DNA from: Methanocella paludicola SANAE | GTDB lineage: Archaea > Halobacteriota > Methanocellia > Methanocellales > Methanocellaceae | Reading direction: 5' to 3' | Assembly (NCBI RefSeq): GCF_000011005.1 | Contig: NC_013665.1 | Location: forward strand, 682,001-746,000 | DNA length: 64,000 nt | In this document: positions 46,006-54,807 of the stretch, in pieces | Position numbering within the stretch: the first letter of the stretch is position 1 | Layout: every line of letters begins with the position of its first letter | The notes under the pieces: model-generated | What the model saw: only the letters and a program-made list of their open reading frames with translations | Told to the model about the DNA's origin: nothing | The model's database searches: none | Program-made: the position numbers and the translations under genes

Positions 46006-48009
46006 ATGGCATCCAGATCTGGGTCCAAAAAGAAGTATGGCAGTACCCGTGGCGAAAATGCTGGAGGCAGGGACGGGCTCATCGGCGAGCGTAAACCAGC
46101 TGAGGGTACCGAAGTTAGCTCGCAGGCTGCGAAGGCGCTGCAGCAGGGCGATGGGCTTTATCGCCAGCTCGTCGAAAGCTCGGCCGATTTTATCTACGTG
46201 ATCAACAGGGACTTCCGGGTAGGATACCTGAACAGGTCGGGTGCCGTTGCGCTGGGAATGAGCCCGGAGGATGCGACGGGGAAGCATCTCAACGAATTAT
46301 TCCCCATAGACACAGCCGAAAAAATGATAAAGGCCCTATCGTGGGTCTTCGAGTCGGGCAGGCCGCGATCGTATGTGATGACGCACCACTTTTTCAGTGG
46401 AGACTTCTACATCCACGTATCGCTTAACCCCATCTTCGACAGCGATGGTAAGGTTGGCTCCGTGGTGGGGGTCTCCCGTGACATCAACGATCTAAAAAAG
46501 ACCGAGGTGGCACTACAGGAGAGCGAGGAGCGGCTGCGGCTTTGCTCGGCCACCGCCCGATTCGGTACGTTCGACTGGAATATCGTGTGTGACCGGCACA
46601 TCTGGTCACCGGAGACTTACGAGATCTACGGCGTCCCGCTCGGCACGCCGCTGACGCTGGGCTTTATAAAAAGCTTCATCTACCCCGGAGATGAGCGGGA
46701 CGATGTCCTCTCGACAGGCCTGGACCCGGCGGGTTTCGGGGAGTACACGATGGAGTATCGCATCAGGCGTGCACCGAATGGAGAGGTACGCTGGGTATAT
46801 GTGAAGTCGCATGTCTTTTTCGCGGGCGAAGGCGTGGAACGCCGGGCGGTCCGCATCCTGGGCGCGATCCAGGACATCACCGAGCGTAAGCAGGCCGAGG
46901 AGGCGCTTAAGGATAGCGAGGATAAATACCGGAGCATCGTCGAGCAGTCCTCCGACGGCATCCTTCTGGTTGACGGAAAAGGTTGGATCCTGGACATGAA
47001 CCGGGCGGAAGAAATGATCACCGGCTGCACGCGGGAGGATTGGATAGGCAGGCCACTGCTTGATATGCTCTTCCATACGATGCCCGGCGAGAAAAAAACC
47101 GGCGAAACGTATGCCCAAACGGAAGCTGCCATGAGCGTAGCCTATCATACCGGGTTCGCCCCGTGGATCGACCGGGTCATGGAGATCGACATACTACGCC
47201 CGGACGGAGCCCGACGCACGATACAGATGGTCACCTTTCCCATCAGGACATCGAAGGGCACGATCTTCGGGAGTATCATCCGGGATATTACCGACCGTAA
47301 GACCACCGAGGACAAATTAAAGGCCGCAAAAGCCCAGAGCGAGCTATACCTGGACCTGATGGGCCACGACATCAACAACCTGCACCAGATCGCATTGGGC
47401 TACCTCGAATTGGCGAGGGGCATGCCGCCCGGCGAGGAGCAGGCCCGGTTCCTGGATACGCCCGTGGAGGTGCTCCAGCGGAGCGCCCAACTCATCCAGA
47501 ACGTGAGGAAGCTGCAAAAACTCCACGAAGGCGTAGTTCAGGCTCAGGACGTGGACGTGTGCCAGGTGCTCGTGGATATTCAACGAGAGTTCGGGGCCAT
47601 CCCCCATAAGCCGGTTACGTTAAACATCAACGGTCATGGGCCCTGCCTCGTCCGGGCCAATGAATTATTGCACGATGTGTTCTCCAATCTAGTGAGCAAT
47701 GCAGTAAAACACACAGGTGACAAGTCGAATATCACCGTATACCTTGACGTCATACAAGATAATGGCACCAGGTATTGCCGGGTGGCGGTCGAGGACGATG
47801 GGCCGGGCATCCCCGATGACTTCAAAGCCACGATATTCAACCGGACATTGAAGGGTACAAAAAAAGCTAAAGGCATGGGCCTGGGATTATATCTCGTCAA
47901 ATCGCTCGTGGACAGCTACTGCGGTCGCGTGTGGGTCGAAGACCGGGTGCAGGGCGACCACATGAAGGGCGCCCGGTTTGTGGTAATGCTGCCATCGGTC
48001 ATCCAGTGA
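46006..48009 (+). CDS. PAS-domain sensor histidine kinase
   Basis: 667 residues, no membrane helix, so cytoplasmic. Three PAS/PAC domains (about 45-165, 170-295, 300-430) are followed by the phospho-acceptor region LYLDLMGHDINNLHQIALGYLELA and a HATPase domain with the N-box LLHDVFSNLVSNAVKHTGD, DDGPGIPDD and GMGLGLYLVKSL. No receiver domain is present and no response regulator is encoded nearby, so the partner is elsewhere. The C-terminal 220 residues closely match those of the kinase at 48950-51685. Confidence 0.9.
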   Translation: MASRSGSKKKYGSTRGENAGGRDGLIGERKPAEGTEVSSQAAKALQQGDGLYRQLVESSADFIYVINRDFRVGYLNRSGAVALGMSPEDATGKHLNELFPIDTAEKMIKALSWVFESGRPRSYVMTHHFFSGDFYIHVSLNPIFDSDGKVGSVVGVSRDINDLKKTEVALQESEERLRLCSATARFGTFDWNIVCDRHIWSPETYEIYGVPLGTPLTLGFIKSFIYPGDERDDVLSTGLDPAGFGEYTMEYRIRRAPNGEVRWVYVKSHVFFAGEGVERRAVRILGAIQDITERKQAEEALKDSEDKYRSIVEQSSDGILLVDGKGWILDMNRAEEMITGCTREDWIGRPLLDMLFHTMPGEKKTGETYAQTEAAMSVAYHTGFAPWIDRVMEIDILRPDGARRTIQMVTFPIRTSKGTIFGSIIRDITDRKTTEDKLKAAKAQSELYLDLMGHDINNLHQIALGYLELARGMPPGEEQARFLDTPVEVLQRSAQLIQNVRKLQKLHEGVVQAQDVDVCQVLVDIQREFGAIPHKPVTLNINGHGPCLVRANELLHDVFSNLVSNAVKHTGDKSNITVYLDVIQDNGTRYCRVAVEDDGPGIPDDFKATIFNRTLKGTKKAKGMGLGLYLVKSLVDSYCGRVWVEDRVQGDHMKGARFVVMLPSVIQ

Positions 48010-48196
48010 CGCTATTTTATTATAACAAGCGATAAATGGCGATACCGAGTTGTTGTATTTATCTCTAATATTTTGATGGGGCGGGCTCTCGGCGTTAGTG
48101 ATAACTTTGAAGTGTGCCGATTTAACGGGGGTGGATCATGCTTGGTCGGCACTATAAATCTCTTATAATTTTTTAATTATCCGGGCGTATTTTATT

Positions 48197-48613
48197 GTGG
48201 TGTTCGATTTGTACGAGCAGAAGTTAAAAAATATAAGCGTCGACGACCTGAAAAATCTGATCCACCGCAGGAGTAACGCGTACCTGATCGTTGACGCCCG
48301 GGAGCTTGAGGCATACTGTAAGGGACACATTCCCGGCGCTTGTGACGCTTTTGATGCCGAGATCGAGTCGCTTGCAGCCAATATGGACAAGAACGCGCAT
48401 ATCATCGTCTATGGCCCGGGCCAGTGGGTGAGATCCGAGAACCCTGCAGACAGGCTTTCAGGCGATGCCGCGATGCGGCTCATGAAGATGGGCTTCAAGA
48501 ACGTCATGGAGCTGAACGGTGGCTTCGAGGCATGGGCTAACGCGGGCAACCGTGTGGATACATGCAACCCTACGAGCATCAAGCCGGCCGCGAATCCGCT
48601 TAAAAATATGTAA
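48197..48613 (+). CDS. Rhodanese-like protein lacking the catalytic Cys
   Basis: 138 residues with a rhodanese fold: YLIVDARELEAYCKGHIPGA, then HIIVYGPGQWVRSENPADRL and ELNGGFEAWANAG. In active rhodaneses the loop after the VVYC strand carries Cys; here that position is Gly (VYGPG), so sulfur transfer is unlikely and a binding role is more plausible. The start is GTG at 48197. An A/T-rich TTATAATTTTTTAAT around 48170 may be the promoter of a nearly leaderless transcript. It lies between the two kinases. Confidence 0.75.
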   Translation: MVFDLYEQKLKNISVDDLKNLIHRRSNAYLIVDARELEAYCKGHIPGACDAFDAEIESLAANMDKNAHIIVYGPGQWVRSENPADRLSGDAAMRLMKMGFKNVMELNGGFEAWANAGNRVDTCNPTSIKPAANPLKNM

Positions 48614-48949
48614 AAGCAGCGACACAGCTAGCAGCTCAGGGGTCGCTCAATACCCTACCGAAGGCTTTAGCTGGCTGGCCTGAATGACAAAAGATAGCCT
48701 GGCCCGCTAAGTTCTATATTTATTTGGCCTGAGCGAGAATTACACAAAATCTAGTGCCTTATCTCTTATCCCGATATAGTAGTGGGGGTATATTGATAGA
48801 GCCATAAATTTTGCACTTTTTACGATATATAGACAATAAGTTTAATCGCTTACTATACGGCTCAAATCTGCGTTGTCCCCACTTCTATTTCGGGGTATAT
48901 GGTATCTTTTAAATCTGGACTTTTTCTTATAAAAATGGTTGGATAGTAA
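48614..48949. other. Intergenic region holding two copies of a GGGGTATAT element
   Basis: No gene is seen. A copy beginning GGGGGTATATTGATAG lies at 48784-48850. A second, beginning CGGGGTATATGGTATC, lies at 48891-48956 and ends at the stop of the downstream kinase gene. They share the GGGGTATAT head, a TAAAT, an ACTTTTT and an A/T-rich tail. A third close copy is at 54618, and a diverged one near 41720. Confidence 0.5.
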
Positions 48950-51685
48950 TCACTTTTCAGCCGATGGCAACAGTACTATGAACCGGGCTCCCTTCGTGTG
49001 GTCGCCCTTTACCCGGTCCTCGACCCAGACCCGGCCACCGTAGCTGTCCACAAGCGATTTAACAAGGTATAACCCGAGGCCCATACCCTTCGCCTTGCCC
49101 GTACCCATCAACGCCCGGTTGAAGATCTTGCCTTTTAAATCCTCGGGGATGCCCGGCCCGTCGTCCTCGACCCTCACCCGGCAACATCGGCCGCCATTCT
49201 CTTCCACGATGTCCAGGTTCACGACGATGTTAGTCCGGTCCCCCGTGTGTTTTATCGCGTTGCTCACCAGGTTTGCGAATACATCGTGCAGCAAATCGTT
49301 CGCCCGGACCAGGCACCGTTCACACCCGTTCAAGTTCAACGTGACCTGCTTATACGGTACTCCCCCGAACTCCCGCCGCACGTCCACGAGCAACTTGCAT
49401 ACATCGACCACTTCCGTCCTGAATACGCCGTCATGTAGCTTCTGGAGCTTCCTCACGTTCTGGATAAGCTGGGCGCTCCGCTGCAGCACCTCAACAGGCT
49501 TATCCAGGAACACGGCTTGCTCCTCACCCGCTGGCATGTCCCTCGCCAATTCGAGGTAGCCCAGTGCGACCTGGTGCAAGTTGTTAATATCATGGCCCAT
49601 GAGGTCGAGGTAAAGCTCGGCCTGGGCTTTCGCCTCAGCCAGCTCTTTCTCGGTCTTCTTGCGCTCGGTGACATCCTGGCTGATGCCGTACAACCGCTTC
49701 ACATTTCCAGCCTTATCCCGGACCGCCTTATCCACGATCGTGTTCACGCTCCTCACCGATCCATCAGGTCTCACGATGCGATAGTCTATGCTTCCCCACT
49801 TTCCATCCTTAGTCCTGGCCTCCATGAAGTCAGCCAGCATCCTACGGTCGTCGGGCAGGACACGGGATATCACCCATTCCAGGGTCGGCTTAGCCTCATC
49901 GGGCGGATATCCAAAGATCCGGTAGTTTTCAGCAGAACACGTGATTTCACCAGTCTGGAGGTCCAACGCCCAGTTGCCTACATGGGCCGTCTCCTGGGAC
50001 TTGGCGAGGATATACCTATCTCTATTCAATGTTTCCTCGGCCTGCTTACGCTTTGTAACGTCGAAGGCCATGGCCAGGCCTGCCGGTTTGCCCTCGTAAT
50101 CGATGAGGCCGGCGGCAAAGTCCACCCAGCCCTCCCGGCCATCCCTGGCACGGTACTTCACCTCGTACTGGCCCGGCAATTTTTCGCCCAGCTGCCTTTT
50201 CCTCGCCCTCCCTTTCACCAGCTCTTGAAACTCGGGGTGGATCCACTCCCATGCGTCCCCGGCCAGAAGCTCGTCCTTCGAATAGCCGGTCAAGGTCTCG
50301 GCCATGGGGTTAACGTAAACGTACTTCTCACCCTGGTAGAGGAAGATGGCGGCGGGAGAAGTCTCCGCCAGCACCCGGAACTTTTTTTCGCTTTCCAGCA
50401 ATGCATTCTCGGCCCGCTTGCGCTCGGTGATATCCCGGTCGAACGTGATCAAATATTCCTTATCGCCATACCTGGTATAGCAGGATGTGACCTCCACGGG
50501 GAACGCTCGACCATTACGGGCGACGTGCTCCGACTCGAACTTTACGGCATAACCCTGTTGATACGTCTCCCGCCATAATCCCTGGAATTTATCCTGCGAG
50601 TAGTCAGGGTCAATGTCCCATATGTGCATGGATAGTAGCTCTTCCTTCGAATACCCGAGGGAATTGCACGTCTCCTGGTTCACATAAACAATACTCCCAT
50701 CCAGGGAGATCCAGATGGCGGAGTCCCGGAAATTATCCAGGGCGAACTGGGTCAGCTTTAAAGCATCCTCGGCCAGCTTGCGCTCGGTCACATCATCAGC
50801 TAATCCTACGAACCTGCGTATCGTTCCATCCTCGCCCTTAATCGGGTACAAGCGGGCCTTTATCCACCGTATCGTCCCGTCGGGCCTGACGATGCGGAAA
50901 TCGGGAACTTCGACGTTAAAATAGTCTCCGGCAAACCTCTTCTTCATGGCTGCCATGAAGCCTTCCCTGTCCTCTGGATAGATCATCTTTAGCCATTGCA
51001 GGGGATCATCGTAAATACGCTCTACCTGAATGCCGAATATTTGTTCAAAGGCCGGGCTCATGTAGACGTACTTCAAACCGGTAGTGCCTGTGATCTCGCT
51101 TATCCAGAATACGGAGTTAATATTCTCCGCCATTTGCCTGAACTTGGTCTCGCTCTCCCGCAGCGCTTCTTCTGCCTGTTTGCGTTCGGTGACATCCTGG
51201 CCAGTGCCGACTATTTTCACGGGCTTCCCCTGGCTGTCAAACATGACCTCGCCCTCGCTGTGGATGAACCGGATAGAGCCGTCCCGGCGGACGATGCGGT
51301 AATCCACATTGTATACGCCTCCATTCAGGGCGTTGTCCACGGCCCTTTGCACCATTTCCCTGTCGTCGGGGTGGACGAATCCCATGTAGAACTCATAGTT
51401 AGGCTCGATCTCGCCGGGTTTCAAGCCCCATATCCTATAGGTTTCATCTGACCATTGCAACCGGTCTTTGTCGATGTCCCACGACCAGCTACCGATATGG
51501 GCTAGCTCCTGCGATTTAGCAAGGTGGGCCTCACTCTCCCTCAATGCTTCAGCGATGTTCTTGCTTTTAGCCGCGGCTTCACTTAGAATAGCCACCTGAG
51601 CCTTAAGCTCTTGTAGTTCGGAAAAAAGCTGTTCCCTGGTCTTATCGACATCCGGGGGGGTAGTGGGGGCGGATTTTGGGCTCAT
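48950..51685 (-). CDS. Multi-PAS sensor histidine kinase
   Basis: 911 residues, cytoplasmic. An N-terminal coiled coil (about 12-45) is followed by five PAS/PAC domains, each ending in a DVTERK- or DITERK-like linker. The histidine region LYLDLMGHDINNLHQVALGYLELA and a HATPase domain (VEDDGPGIPEDLKG, GMGLGLYLVKSL) follow. The kinase module is nearly the same as that of the kinase at 46006-48009, in opposite orientation, while the PAS parts differ, so the pair are paralogues with different inputs. Confidence 0.9.
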   Translation of the reverse strand: MSPKSAPTTPPDVDKTREQLFSELQELKAQVAILSEAAAKSKNIAEALRESEAHLAKSQELAHIGSWSWDIDKDRLQWSDETYRIWGLKPGEIEPNYEFYMGFVHPDDREMVQRAVDNALNGGVYNVDYRIVRRDGSIRFIHSEGEVMFDSQGKPVKIVGTGQDVTERKQAEEALRESETKFRQMAENINSVFWISEITGTTGLKYVYMSPAFEQIFGIQVERIYDDPLQWLKMIYPEDREGFMAAMKKRFAGDYFNVEVPDFRIVRPDGTIRWIKARLYPIKGEDGTIRRFVGLADDVTERKLAEDALKLTQFALDNFRDSAIWISLDGSIVYVNQETCNSLGYSKEELLSMHIWDIDPDYSQDKFQGLWRETYQQGYAVKFESEHVARNGRAFPVEVTSCYTRYGDKEYLITFDRDITERKRAENALLESEKKFRVLAETSPAAIFLYQGEKYVYVNPMAETLTGYSKDELLAGDAWEWIHPEFQELVKGRARKRQLGEKLPGQYEVKYRARDGREGWVDFAAGLIDYEGKPAGLAMAFDVTKRKQAEETLNRDRYILAKSQETAHVGNWALDLQTGEITCSAENYRIFGYPPDEAKPTLEWVISRVLPDDRRMLADFMEARTKDGKWGSIDYRIVRPDGSVRSVNTIVDKAVRDKAGNVKRLYGISQDVTERKKTEKELAEAKAQAELYLDLMGHDINNLHQVALGYLELARDMPAGEEQAVFLDKPVEVLQRSAQLIQNVRKLQKLHDGVFRTEVVDVCKLLVDVRREFGGVPYKQVTLNLNGCERCLVRANDLLHDVFANLVSNAIKHTGDRTNIVVNLDIVEENGGRCCRVRVEDDGPGIPEDLKGKIFNRALMGTGKAKGMGLGLYLVKSLVDSYGGRVWVEDRVKGDHTKGARFIVLLPSAEK

Positions 51686-51761
51686 AAAATCTTAATAATT
51701 AAATAAATTGGGCATGCCCGTATTTATATCTTCAGGCCCCACCCAAAAAAAGGACGTTAAA

Positions 51762-51914
51762 TCATTTTTGCCTAACTTTATCCTATAACTTAACCTTCTT
51801 GCCATCCCGGATATTTTTCTGGATATACCCAAGCGCGGACTTGTCGATGTTCAGCTCCTTCCGCCTGTCACTGATGTAGTTGGCGAGAGTCTGTGCATTA
51901 CGCACATGGGTCAC
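51762..51914 (-). pseudogene. Gene fragment: C-terminal remnant, copy 2
   Basis: Read from 51914 the frame gives VTHVRNAQTLANYISDRRKE, then LNIDKSALGYIQKNIRDGKK and VKL, then a stop codon and DKVRQK. It matches the fragment at 45376-45555 through RKELxIxKSxLxYIQxNxRDGKKVKL. The internal TAG confirms decay. It touches the stop of the hydrolase gene and sits 76 bases upstream of the multi-PAS kinase start. Confidence 0.55.
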
Positions 51915-52741
51915 ATATCTTCAACTCGGTCCAGCCATTCGTTAACTAGTGCATTGAATAGCCCTTCCTGTTCAATCTGGAGCATATGTGCGGCACGGTC
52001 AAGCACGGCGAATGTTGCGCGGGGATAATCCATCAGTATACCCCAATCATCTTTGTACCCGACATTCGAGTCTTGCCTGCCCGTAAGAATTAGTGATGGC
52101 TTAGTAAATGGCTTCACTAGCTCATCGGGATCAAACGAGAGCGGATAGCCATACTTCATAAGTTTATCGGCGAACTTACTGTCCATGAGCCTTACGCCGG
52201 GCATTATATCCTTTTGAAAACGCATCCATACTTTATCCGTATGAACAGTTGTCCAGGGTTCAAATTTTTCTCTCTCGAGAGGAGTAAGGCTCAACAGGAG
52301 TTCATGGTTTTTAACAAGTATTGTACGTGGTGGTAGACTGCGTTTACCCCTATCGGCTATGATCACCGGGCATATGAGCAATAATCCATCAACTGCATCT
52401 TGCCTATTATATACTATACCGCGTGCAAGATAGCCGCCATAAGATTCGCCGGCTAGTAAAAAATTTTCTCCCGGGATCACTTTATCGATGAATTGTAGTA
52501 TAATATCAAGCATTACGTCGGAGCTAATTATCCAGTCTTCAGGCTTGGTTTTTCCAAAGCCTGGCAGGTCAATATAAATCCTTTTCCAGCCTGGCCGGTC
52601 CTTGAAGATCGGCTCCAGGCAACCTTCCATGACGTGATGGTCTATGTAGTAGCCATGTATCGCAAGGATAGGCTTACCCTCGCCATAGGTTTCATAGTAA
52701 ACTTCCAGGTCCTGGACTTGGCAGTACATTACACTCTCCAT
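51911..52741 (-). CDS. Alpha/beta-fold hydrolase
   Basis: 276 residues. The nucleophile elbow is GESYGG with Ser100. An oxyanion-side HGYYIDHH lies near residue 29, an acidic residue is likely at TGRQDSNVGY, and the catalytic His is probably in DRAAHMLQIEQ near the C-terminus. No signal peptide. The substrate is unknown; similar enzymes are esterases or C-C hydrolases. It is divergent from the HxlR regulator region and A/T-richer than most neighbours. Confidence 0.85.
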   Translation of the reverse strand: MESVMYCQVQDLEVYYETYGEGKPILAIHGYYIDHHVMEGCLEPIFKDRPGWKRIYIDLPGFGKTKPEDWIISSDVMLDIILQFIDKVIPGENFLLAGESYGGYLARGIVYNRQDAVDGLLLICPVIIADRGKRSLPPRTILVKNHELLLSLTPLEREKFEPWTTVHTDKVWMRFQKDIMPGVRLMDSKFADKLMKYGYPLSFDPDELVKPFTKPSLILTGRQDSNVGYKDDWGILMDYPRATFAVLDRAAHMLQIEQEGLFNALVNEWLDRVEDM

Positions 52742-52878
52742 TTTATTCGATGTTCAGAGTTAAAATTTATAATGTCGAAAAAAATGAAGTTAATTAGATT
52801 TAGTACATATAAAAATGGACTTCAAATAGATAGAGCATCCATAGCATGTCGCGCAGGCGGATATTAAAATATTCCAGC

Positions 52879-53247
52879 CTACCCGGTGCGCTTCCCGTCG
52901 CATTCATACCCGATCTGGCCGGCCATGTGCTCTTTACCCCATTCGTACATCAGCTTGACGATCGGCATCAGCGACCTGTACCGCTCCGTCAGCGTGTACT
53001 CCACCCTGGGCGGCACCTCCGGGTACACCTTCCGGACTACGAGCCCGTCGTTTTCCAGCTCACGCAACTGCCTTGTCAGCATCCTTTTGGTGATATTCGG
53101 CGTGTACGCCGAGAGCTCTTCCTCGATCTGCCCGAACCGGAGCGTCCCGTCCCTCAGGGCCCAGAGGATCAGCGGCTTCCACCTGCCGGCGAGTATGTCT
53201 ACGGTCGCTTCGACCGGGCCATGGTAATTTTTCCGTCGCATGGGCAT
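52879..53247 (-). CDS. HxlR-family winged-helix regulator
   Basis: 122 residues with the HxlR/MarR-like fold: VEATVDILAGRWKPLILWAL, then FGQIEEELSAYTPNITKRML and LTRQLRELENDGLVVRKVYPEVPPRVEY. Many family members sense electrophiles through a Cys just before VEATLD; here that position is Gly and the only Cys is near the C-terminus. It is divergent from a tautomerase and a flavin-binding protein gene, which it may control. Confidence 0.9.
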   Translation of the reverse strand: MPMRRKNYHGPVEATVDILAGRWKPLILWALRDGTLRFGQIEEELSAYTPNITKRMLTRQLRELENDGLVVRKVYPEVPPRVEYTLTERYRSLMPIVKLMYEWGKEHMAGQIGYECDGKRTG

Positions 53248-53430
53248 AATTCCCCTGTCATCTACCGGTATACAGGCTGGTACTATATATCACGATGTAT
53301 TCTGTTCACGTTAAATATTATCGGCATATCTTTTGTATGGCGGCGGAACACCGATCATACGATCGTCGATCATACGCTGCCTGATGAAGCATGAAACAAA
53401 TGCGTATAGTAAACCAGGAGGAATGAACTG

Positions 53431-53619
53431 ATGCCTATAATTACGCTGGAGATGGGGCCGCTGTCGGCCGAACAAAAGGAGAAGCTGATCGTCGCGTTCA
53501 CGCGGGATGTCTGCGATGTGACGGGAATGCCGCCTGAGGCGATGATCGTTCTCATCCGCGAGCTCAGCCGCGATAATATGGGCATGGGCGGCCGCCAGCT
53601 ATCGAAGATGACGCGTTAA
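53431..53619 (+). CDS. 4-oxalocrotonate tautomerase-family protein
   Basis: 62 residues, the length of a classic 4-OT subunit. After Met removal Pro becomes residue 1 (MPIITLEMGPLSAEQKEKL), the catalytic base of the family, and VLIRELSRDNMGMGG matches the later conserved part. It tautomerises keto/enol acids in known cases; the archaeal substrate is unknown. AGGAGG lies upstream of the ATG. It is 13 bases from the next gene, probably one operon. Confidence 0.88.
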   Translation: MPIITLEMGPLSAEQKEKLIVAFTRDVCDVTGMPPEAMIVLIRELSRDNMGMGGRQLSKMTR

Positions 53620-53632
53620 TCGGGGCGGTCGC

Positions 53633-54031
53633 ATGGTCAAGCTCACGAATGAGATCAAGGACACACTGGCCGCCGCGAAGTTCGCCTGGCTGGCCACGGC
53701 GGCGAAGGACGGCACGCCCAACGTGGTCGTCGTCGCGGCGTTCCGGCTGCTGGACGACGAGTCGCTGCTCGTCTCGGACCAGTTCTTCCTGAAGACGCTG
53801 GCGAACCTCGAGGAGAACCCTAAGGTCGCCATTTCCTGGTGGAGCGACAAGGGCGGCTTCCAGATCAAGGGCACGGCCGCCGTCCACACCAGCGGCCCCG
53901 TCTTCAAGGACAACGTGGAATGGATGAAGGTCAAGTGGCCCCGGTTCACGCCGAAGGGGGCCGTCGTGGTGAAGATCACCGACGCCTACGTGCTCAAGGC
54001 CGGGCCCGACGCCGGGAAGAAGCTACTGTAA
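53633..54031 (+). CDS. Pyridoxamine 5'-phosphate oxidase-like flavin protein
   Basis: 132 residues with the split-barrel fold of PNPOx-like proteins: AWLATAAKDGTPNVVVVAAF, VSDQFFLKTLANLEENPKVAISWW and GFQIKGTAAVH. Such proteins bind FMN or F420 and reduce various substrates. The last codons (DAGKKLL) and 30 bases downstream have a copy at 56506-56557. Confidence 0.85.
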   Translation: MVKLTNEIKDTLAAAKFAWLATAAKDGTPNVVVVAAFRLLDDESLLVSDQFFLKTLANLEENPKVAISWWSDKGGFQIKGTAAVHTSGPVFKDNVEWMKVKWPRFTPKGAVVVKITDAYVLKAGPDAGKKLL

Positions 54032-54059
54032 CTCGGGCCAGGCTTTAATGCCCGACCGG
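54008..54059 (+). repeat. 52-bp segment duplicated 2.5 kb downstream (source copy)
   Basis: This stretch covers the last codons of the PNPOx-like gene, its stop, and an adjacent CGGGC...GCCCG hairpin likely to be a terminator. It aligns base for base with 56506-56557, with about six differences. Confidence 0.7.
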
Positions 54060-54278
54060 ATAACCTTTACTTTTTTCCAAAATCCTTCTATGGCTTGCTG
54101 CACGACCGCCCCTGCCTCCGAATACACAAAGTGGCGTCGGGCTTTGCACGAGATATTAGATTCACACCAAAATCGTACCTCACCGGCGCTGCCACGCTCG
54201 GAGTGCTTGATTTTTCGCTCATGGCATAAAATAGGGTTTTTACAATACTCTACGTGGGTTCCGTGAGGAGGAACAACA

Positions 54279-54512
54279 ATGGACATGAAAAAGCTAGCCA
54301 TTTTCGTTCTTCTCGCATTAGCTGTACTGGTACTGGCTATCCCGGCGACCGCCTGGTGGGGCGGTCTCGGCTGGGGTGGCTGGGGTCTCGGCAGTCTCGG
54401 CTGGGGCGGTCTCGGCTGGGGCGGTCTCGGCTGGGGTGGCTGGGGCTGGCCCCTGTGGGGCGGCTGGGGCGGTCTCGGCTGCGGCACCTGCGGCTGGGGC
54501 GGCTGGTGGTAA
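54279..54512 (+). CDS. Secreted Trp/Gly-rich repeat peptide
   Basis: 77 residues. A signal peptide of about 25 residues ending AIPATA precedes a 52-residue mature part made of WGGLG-type units with 14 Trp and mostly Gly, plus a CGTC near the end. At the DNA level the unit GGTCTCGGCTGGGGC is tandemly repeated. A GAGGAGG-like site lies before the ATG. No family is recognised; extracellular low-complexity Trp/Gly segments may stack or bind membranes or polysaccharide. A strong hairpin follows the gene. Confidence 0.7.
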   Translation: MDMKKLAIFVLLALAVLVLAIPATAWWGGLGWGGWGLGSLGWGGLGWGGLGWGGWGWPLWGGWGGLGCGTCGWGGWW

Positions 54513-54580
54513 GACCACTAAGCTCGGTCGATGTATCCTTAATGCTACACGGAAGGATGAAAACAGGATGAATATGGATT

Positions 54581-54607
54581 GGTAGGTGAAAGCCACCTAC
54601 CTCTTTA
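54581..54607 (+). terminator. Hairpin terminator after the Trp/Gly-rich gene
   Basis: GGTAGGTG pairs perfectly with CACCTACC around the loop AAAGC, followed by TCTTTAT. The rest of the gap 54608-54807 holds a copy of the GGGGTATAT element and the promoter of the CPBP gene. Confidence 0.6.
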
Positions 54608-54617
54608 TACCATATTG

Positions 54618-54652
54618 CGGGGTATATGGTATCTCTTAAATCTAGACTTTTC
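54618..54652 (+). repeat. Copy of the GGGGTATAT element
   Basis: The 34 bases from CGGGGTATATGG match 48891-48924 with two differences; similarity then fades into A/T-rich sequence. Members are also seen at 48784 and, diverged, near 41720. A common promoter, a 3' flank of old genes, or a small dispersed repeat are all possible. Confidence 0.55.
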
Positions 54653-54807
54653 TATATTAACTGGCGAATAACGATCTCTAAGACTTTTTACTATGCGTAA
54701 TAATTGAGTATCCCTTAGTTTTATTATAAGAATTAGGCAATTACTAATCGAGGAAATGCTAACAGTATAATATAAAAGACTGGAAGCATGATCTAAAGGA
54801 GGCTATC

